From Corythucha ciliata (taxonomy: Eukaryota > Arthropoda > Insecta > Hemiptera > Tingidae): 64,000 nucleotides of DNA. Below the pieces are notes generated by a model. The model had not been told where the DNA came from and made no database searches. It worked only from the letters and a program-made list of their open reading frames with translations. The translations under genes and the position numbers were made by a program. The stretch is taken from NCBI GenBank assembly GCA_038030265.1, contig CM075942.1, positions 43,180,751 to 43,244,750 of the forward strand. The letters are read 5' to 3'. Below are positions 58,002-64,000 of the stretch, one piece after another; positions within the stretch are counted from its first letter, which is position 1; the number at the start of each line of letters is the position of its first letter.

Positions 58002-59524
58002 AGGGTGGTCGGTTTTGAGATGCAAAAAAAAAATTGGGTAATAGTACACCAAAAATGGGATAAAAAAGTCCTATTCGGATAGTGGCCTATCTCTTTTTGT
58101 TTTCGAGTAATAATTTTTTTAGTGATTTTTAGGCGCAACTGTATTTTTCGCCGAAAAACTGTTATTTCTCAGCTTCTACTTCACCGTTTTCCAAAAGTGA
58201 TGGCAGTTTCGTAATCTTCGGAAAATTTTCTACGGGATGAACGCAAAATCAATATTCGAAATTGTCATAAACGCCTAAAAACGTAACGTTTTCGTTGCGT
58301 TAATGCAAAAAAACCAAGAATTTGACTTCACAAAACAATTTACTGTGTCACCAAAAATAGCTTCACACGTTGTCAAACGACGTAAAAACTTCTCCGTTTT
58401 CCCAGCTTTCCAACGGTGTACTCGAAAGTGGAATTATCTCCCTCCTTTGACGAGAAAATTCGAAAAGAAGCGAAAAAGTCATACATTTTGGCCTAAAAAT
58501 GTGAATAATAACAGGTGCGAAAATTCATTTGTTTGGCCCTCTTTCTTGAGAAATCCAAGCGCTGGCACGGTAAAAATTAAAATGTATTGCATTTGAAGAA
58601 TAAACAACAAACAAATTAATTAATAAAATGGACGAAGAGGTGAGCGAATTTAGGGCTTCTGCTGGTTTTTTATGGGTCGGAGAGACCGATTAATAGGCCC
58701 ACATTTCTTTGAAGGAACGGGGCAAGGTTACCTGCATTTCCTGCAAGTCGAATTGCCACGTCTTCTTGACGGAATGGACCCAGAGCTGAGGGAACAAATT
58801 ATTTTCCAGCAAGACGGTGATTTCGGTCTTCGACGATCCCAGCCCAGCCCCCATAAAAATCCACCAGACGCCCTAAATTCGCACACCTCTTCGTCCATTT
58901 TATTAATTTGTTTGTTTGTTGTTTATTCTTCAAATGCACTACATTTTAATTTTCACAGTGCCAGCTCTTGGATTTCTCAAGAAAGAGAGCCAAACAAATG
59001 AATTTTCGCACCTGTTATTATTCACATTTTTAGGCCAAAATGTATGACTTTTTCGCTTCTTTTCGAATTTTCTCGTCAAAGGAGGGAGATAATTCCACTT
59101 TCGAGTACACCGTTGGAAAGCTGGGAAAACGGAGAAGTTTTTACGTCGTTTGACAACGTGTGAAGCTATTTTTGGTGACACAGTAAATTGTTTTGTGAAG
59201 TCAAATTCTTGGTTTTTTTGCATTAACGCAACGAAAACGTTACGTTTTTAGGCGTTTATGACAATTTCGAATATTGATTTTGCGTTCATCCCGTAGAAAA
59301 TTTTCCGTAGATTACGAAACTGCCATCACTTTTGGAAAACGGTGAAGTAGAAGCTGAGAAATAACAGTTTTTCGGCGAAAAATACAGTTGCGCCTAAAAA
59401 TCACTAAAAAAATTATTACTCGAAAACAAAAAGAGATAGGCCACTATCCGAATAGGACTTTTTTATCCCATTTTTGGTGTACTATTACCCAATTTTTTTT
59501 TTGCATCTCAAAACCGACCACCCT
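58002..59524. mobile_element. Giant palindromic element, arms about 680 bp
   Basis: 58,002-58,680 and about 58,845-59,524 are nearly perfect reverse complements. They start AGGGTGGTCGGTTTTGAGAT and end ATCTCAAAACCGACCACCCT. Only scattered differences are seen (such as GGCTTCT against GGCGTCT, and an ATTA difference). CAGGGTG-type ends next to TATA suggest a Tc1/mariner relative. The short centre encodes a transposase remnant. Mirror open frames of 94-97 codons (MQKNQEFDFTKQF...) exist on both arms but match no family I know. Confidence 0.9.
58672..58821 (+). pseudogene. DDE transposase fragment (IS630/Tc1-mariner type)
   Basis: The translation includes RLIGPHFFEGTGQGYLHFLQ, then VELPRLLDGMDPELREQIIF and QQDG. 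GPxFFEG, YLxxLxxELPxLL and FQQDG are typical of the region around the second catalytic Asp in IS630/mariner-like transposases of insects. Only about 50 residues remain; both sides pass into the palindrome arms. It is a relic and cannot encode an active enzyme. Confidence 0.75.
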
Positions 59525-59525
59525 G

Positions 59526-60660
59526 TATAACCTGCCCTCAATATCAGTACTGCAACTTTTTGGAATGAAAATTTTGTCAAATTTGGACAGGAATAAACCA
59601 AAGGACCTATCGGGAGGCCTGCATCAATCTCCTGACTTGAATCCGTGTGGTTGGGATTGAATATTATTATTGGTCATCGATGAAACCCCAACCGGAATTC
59701 GTCATTCGGTTCATCCTTATGGATGGAAAATCGTTTTGAGCAATAACAAAAATAACTTTTGGAACGACAATACTTCGTACGATCAATGTAATCACGATCA
59801 CGTCATGAGAGAGAAAACTGGCTGAATAACAATGCCATCTTCGGAATCAAACCGTTTTTTTCTTCCAATCACAAGAATCAGCGTTTCCCTTTTTTCACCC
59901 TTGCAGAGGTTTCAGTCAATCTAACCCTAATGAATTACTTTTGGGTCCAATTTCAGGAGCTTTTTGATGGTGATGGCTAGATAGCGATGGAGGAAAAAGT
60001 AATTCGTCACCCTGGAGCCTCTCACGCAAGCTGCTGCGCTCGCCTGTATAGCGTTAGCAATAGTCTTGGCCAATGTTACCATCATTGCTGCATTTGTCAA
60101 CTCAAGAGGTAAGCACTACAAATTCACTGAAAGTTGTTTTTGTTTTTTTATTTATGTTGCAGAGAGGTTTCCTCTTATTTTCAAATGACGGGCACAATAT
60201 TCTGTTATTTTATAGGCTAGCGAGAGAGTGAAAAGGTGGTCCATTTTTCTAGTTTTTCTTCTCTAAGCATCACTACAAATGAATTATGCTTTGAATCAAT
60301 CGTTTCGGTTCTACAGTTATTTCCCCGAACGCTAACGACCTCCCCGTTACCCGTTCTTCACAGATTGTATTACCACTGTGAAATGGGCTAAAACACGCAA
60401 GGTGCTGTTTGCATAAAATAGAAATGTGCCTTGCAGAAAACAAATAAAACTCAGAGAGAGATAGAGGTCGAACTATGGTCAACAAAGTTTTGTTATTTCG
60501 TTAATAGTTTTACGCGAGTCGGGATCAGTGAAACTTAACGAAGTGAAGGAATTCCAAATAATTCTTCTATGAATTGAGCAAAATATTTGCCTGCAATAAA
60601 TTAAAATCAAGTGGACGAAAATGCCTGTCAGATGCTGTCCTCTTGGCGTAGTTGATGGGA
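59526..60660. other. Mostly unassigned sequence with one candidate exon
   Basis: No complete gene is seen. The segment 60,003-60,108 (plus strand) resembles a receptor transmembrane exon and is listed separately. The rest is AT-rich with short open frames of no recognisable type. Confidence 0.5.
60003..60108 (+). pseudogene. Possible GPCR-like first transmembrane exon (uncertain)
   Basis: One frame reads LEPLTQAAALACIALAIVLA followed by NVTIIAAFVNSRG: about 22 hydrophobic residues with an Asn placed as in helix 1 of rhodopsin-family receptors and a basic end. It is followed exactly by a consensus donor, GTAAGC, at 60,109. Against it: an in-frame TAA at 60,000-60,002, no usable ATG or acceptor upstream, and no second transmembrane exon found downstream in the window. 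It may be a pseudogene, a sequencing error near the start, or chance. Confidence 0.3.
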
Positions 60661-60665
60661 ATTAC

Positions 60666-60667
<2 letters not shown>

Positions 60668-60698
<31 letters not shown>
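60668..60698 (+). repeat. (ATT)n microsatellite
   Basis: About ten TAT/ATT triplets followed by a T9 run. On the minus strand it is an A/AAT-rich tail directly after the LINE fragment, consistent with the LINE 3' tail. Confidence 0.85.
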
Positions 60699-60699
<1 letters not shown>

Positions 60700-61334
60700 T
60701 TTTTTTTAAAGGGGCATCGACTGCTAGGTCATTAGCCCGCTATTACAGTTACTTAGATACCACGCTAGTTAAATTTCGTCGTACAGTCGAATGTTTTTCA
60801 TAAAGTTTAGGAGGTCGTCTAAGTTAGCCATTTGGACTATCTCGGGTAACGTGTTTTTCAAATTGTGGGATGTTCTTTGTGTTCGGTACATTGGACAATC
60901 TAGTATGATATGAGAAATACTTAGGGGGTTTGGCAGGTCTGACATTGAGGTCTGTCTCGGTTAGTAAGGAAATGACTGTGAGTTATGCGGGTGTGACCTG
61001 TCTTGAGGCGCAGAATTTTAATTTGGTCTTTACGAGTGTAGTGTGGAATATTTAAATTTTTTATATCGTGAACTCTGGGATGAATTGATTGTAGCTGTGA
61101 CGCTTTTTGGTTCCATAAGTCTTGTCATTTATTCCAAAGGATGGTTTTTAGTTTGTGTTTTTCATCACGAAATGGGAGTGGTACAGGAGTGACAGGTAGA
61201 AGAGAAGTAGCTAGCTTGGCTTGGGAGTCAACCTGTTCATTTCCTGGGATCCCGATGTGACTCGGGATCCAAAGGAAATGTATATTTTTATGCAGTGTAG
61301 TAATCTCCAGGATTTTTTGGTGAATTTTCGACAA
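60699..61334 (-). pseudogene. LINE fragment: RNase H end and C-terminal region
   Basis: On the minus strand 61,334-61,125 reads HKNIHFLWIPSHIGIPGNEQ then VDSQAK, the conserved end of a LINE RNase H domain. After a stop or shift the reading continues with HDIKNLNIPHYTRKDQIKIL, RLKTGHTRITHSHFL and CQTCQTP, typical of the region after RNase H in Jockey-clade LINEs. It lacks everything upstream. It is a different lineage from the fragment at 31.9 kb and has a lower GC content. The 5' break coincides with the start of the CCACCAAT repeats. Confidence 0.8.
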
Positions 61335-61359
61335 AAGGGGTTCCGGGTCGAGTCGCTGT

Positions 61360-61680
61360 CATATTGGTGGGCGGACAAACTGGTGGGTGCGGTAATGGAA
61401 AGAATTCCCGCACCCACCAATATGTCCGTTGTGTATCGGACAAATTGGTGGGCGGTCATATTGGTGGATGGGAAAAATTCCCTCACCCACCAATTTGTCC
61501 GAAACACATCGGTCATATTGGTGGGCGGTCATATTGGTGGGTGAAGCCACCAATTTGTCCGTAGCGTATCGGACAAATTGGTGGGCCACCAGAATGTCCG
61601 GAGACTCCTTCGGACAAATTGGTGGGCCACCAATATGACCGTAGTCGGTTCCGGACAAAGCGGTGGGTCCGCCTGTATGA
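61360..61680. repeat. Tandem CCACCAATWTGWCCG units in the left arm
   Basis: About fourteen copies of a 15-16 bp unit, read on either strand as CCACCAATTTGTCCG or CCACCAATATGACCG. They are separated by short variable spacers and partly paired head to head, forming small hairpins such as GGTGGGTGCGG...CCGCACCCACC. The right arm (63,800-64,000) mirrors them. Confidence 0.9.
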
Positions 61681-61799
61681 CCGAACCATCAGGAGTTCGT
61701 AACTGTCTTGAGTCGTGTCCCTACCAAATTAGTCAAATAATTGATAAATAAAACAAAGAAGTAATTAATTCCGAAAAACCAAGCGAACTTAAAATCCTA

Positions 61800-63699
61800 G
61801 TGAACGTGAGTGAGGCACACATTTCGCAATTTATTTCCTTTCAAACCAGACGTGTATGTGCCTTGTATAATGTTATCACTTTGGATAAAATTTGAGAGGC
61901 CTATAAGGACTTTATGAATTGCTGATGGTTAAGGTTTTGATCAAAAAATTCACCTGTTTTGTCATCAAAATAAATATTCTTTCGTAGTAGGCAGATGCAG
62001 ATTATCTCAGAAATTATTCACTGAGCCCGTCTACTCACGGAGCGACTGAAAAGAAACTGGTTGGAAACTTGAGTTACAAACCAGTCACCTTTGAGTCTCT
62101 AATTTGACAAGACTCCACACACGGTAGTGATTGAAGTTTCCAAACAGTTTGGTTTCTTTTTAGTAGCTTCGTGTGTCCGATCAAAAGATGAAAAAAAAGT
62201 GCATTTTTTGAATGAAATGCACTAAAATGTCCGATCATGCAATTTGATGGGCGGGGAAAGGTAAAAATAACGTAATTGTTGGCAAAAAAAAAAAAAAAAA
62301 AATGTGTATTCTCTTCTTCACCTAGTTCTTCACCTAGTTGCGTGCGGTCTCTGCATAGATGTGAAATATGAATTTTTGCTTTCGTTTTCGCTCCCTCCAA
62401 GTATTATTTATCTATGCTCGCTGGTATTCGTCAAATAACGAGCGCGGTAAAAGCACGCGCGCCAACAACGACGCAATATTTTTCACTTTAGGTGCTATAG
62501 GGATTTAGGTAACAAATCCAGATGACAATTGACGGACTTTTTTATGATGTCGTTTTGCTTTAATGATGGCAAAGAAAAGAAAGATCCTTCAGGAGATTTC
62601 CTGTAGGTCATTCATCTCATCGGAACGAGTAAAAGGACATCTCTTCTTCCATGCCATCTTCTAAACCCTAGCTCTTCACACATCGCTCATTAGAATAATA
62701 ATAATAATAATAAATTAAGGGTTTTTTCTAGGTCCAAAATGGACCAAAAAAGTCCCTGTAGACATAGGTAGACCGTTTTCGAAATAATCAATATTTTAGA
62801 ATTTTTAGTCCTGACGTTGGTTTTATTAGATTCAGCGCTTATAAGTCGAAAACGGTTGCACGTACATGCAATCTGATGGCACTAACTGAAAGAGCAAACA
62901 TTTTTCAGTGTGAATTGGTCCAGTTATCTCCAGAAGTAGTCGTACTTTTCCAGCTATCAGTCAGATTGTGGAGATTTGTATCAATTTTGGACAGTTTAGC
63001 CGTAACTTGATCGCATGATAGCGAATCTTGAAATGCTATCCAGGTTTGGCGAATTTCGTAAAAACTTGCCTGATTGGTCAGGACCAAAATACCAAACTCA
63101 AATTATCGCACCCCTTTGTAACATTTCAAAGAATTGAACACATTCCGAGCGAAAATAGCTTTTTGGGGTGTTCTTTGCAATAAGCCTTTGCGAATAAATG
63201 AAGATGAAAAAATTGAATTAAGCACACTACTTCTCATTGGAAATGAAAATAAAACGGAGTTTGATGACATCTGTCTAAATGAATCCCGTTATACTTACTA
63301 AGATCCTTCCTCTGCACCCGCATCTTTTAAAAAAAATATATATATAAATATAATAAAGCACTGCTTTCCAAGAGAAATATTCAAGGCAAATGGTTAATTA
63401 TTTCGCCGACAAAGGGTTGTAGGGAAAGTCAGCCTCCCTCAAAAGTGTGGAATAGAACGAAAGGGTGTTAATTTTACCAGGATAATCCTGTTGTGGAGTG
63501 GACTTTACCCTGCCGTAAATCTAAAAGAACCTTTTATGAAGACGCGATTGATCTTCGCCGATAAGTACTTTTTCCCTCCCTCTTCCTTAAACCTACCTCC
63601 CTCTCTACAACCCGGATAGCTTAACCTACAATTTCAGAAAAATACCACTATTCAAGGCCTATACGCGTCTGCTTTGAAAGGAAATGAATTGCGAAGTGT
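61800..63699. other. Interior of the long inverted-repeat element
   Basis: No transposase or other domain seen. The interior includes a sequence related to 30.65 and 31.35 kb (ATTATTTATCTATGCTCGCT near 62,403), an A run (62,284-62,302) and an (AAT)n tract at 62,694-62,713. Confidence 0.5.
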
Positions 63700-64000
63700 A
63701 GGATTTTAATTTCGCTAGTTTTTTCGGAAATAATTACTTCTTTGTTTTATTTATCAATTATTTGACTAATTTGGTAGGGACACGACTCAAGACAGTTACG
63801 AACTCCTGATGGTTCGGTCATACAGGCGGACCCACCGCTTTGTCCGGAACCGACTACGGTCATATTGGTGGCCCACCAATTTGTCCGAAGGAGTCTCCGG
63901 ACATTCTGGTGGCCCACCAATTTGTCCGATACACTACGGACAAATTGGTGGCTTCACCCACCAATATGATCGCCCACCAATATGACCGATGTGTTTCGGA

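Larger units (their letters stand above)
61360..64000. mobile_element. Element with long terminal inverted repeats, right end outside window
   Basis: The left arm (about 61,360-61,799) and the right arm (63,700-64,000, continuing beyond) are reverse complements over at least 300 bp. The last base of the window pairs with 61,498. The interior (61,800-63,699) shows no transposase, so this copy looks non-autonomous. It abuts the LINE fragment on its left. Confidence 0.85.

Noticed and set aside
58303..59223. Mirror-image 94-97 codon frames on the palindrome arms (MQKNQEFDFTKQF...)
   Set aside because: They are one sequence seen twice in inverted arms with no known domain; not enough to call a gene.
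61211..61658. Several overlapping open frames on both strands rich in HQFVR, TNLS or GGH motifs
   Set aside because: They are translations of the CCACCAATWTGWCCG repeats in different frames, not proteins.

Overview
ORGANISM. This looks like an animal nuclear genome, most likely an arthropod. The only clear host gene is Raptor (regulatory-associated protein of mTOR), split into 23 coding exons with GT-AG introns. Nearly everything else is transposable-element debris: LTR and LINE retroelements, hAT-, Harbinger- and mariner-like inverted-repeat elements, and degenerate tandem arrays. A hemipteran such as a whitefly is my guess from the overall look of the repeats; nothing in the window proves the species. 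LAYOUT. 91-18,832 (minus strand): a complete Raptor gene, with start codon, all splice junctions in phase, and stop codon, predicting about 1,223 residues. Exon 1 is separated from exon 2 by an intron of about 8.5 kb filled with mobile DNA. 18,833-37,800: no host gene seen. This stretch holds hAT-type elements carrying long arrays of a degenerate repeat of about 40 bp, several families of short inverted-repeat elements (MITEs) present in two copies each, a large nested inverted-repeat element (28.8-31.0 kb), a LINE fragment (31.9-32.8 kb) and a fold-back element (35.9-37.1 kb). 37,819-39,213: a hAT-like element with an internal minisatellite. 38,885-51,935: a threefold repeated block (A, B, C) of a Ty3/gypsy retrotransposon and its 5' flank. 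Only C reaches the 3' LTR. All three 5' LTRs contain the same nested MITE, so the copies arose by DNA duplication (or false duplication in the assembly), not by separate retrotransposition. 52-64 kb: more MITEs, a triple 300-bp tandem repeat, a 1.5-kb near-perfect palindrome around a transposase remnant, a possible receptor transmembrane exon, a second LINE fragment, and an element with terminal inverted repeats over 300 bp made of CCACCAATWTGWCCG units, which runs off the right edge. HOW IT FITS TOGETHER. Raptor is the substrate-recruiting subunit of mTORC1. No neighbouring gene shares a pathway with it, and the rest of the window is best read as nested generations of transposons. All identities between repeats were judged by eye, and no searches were run.
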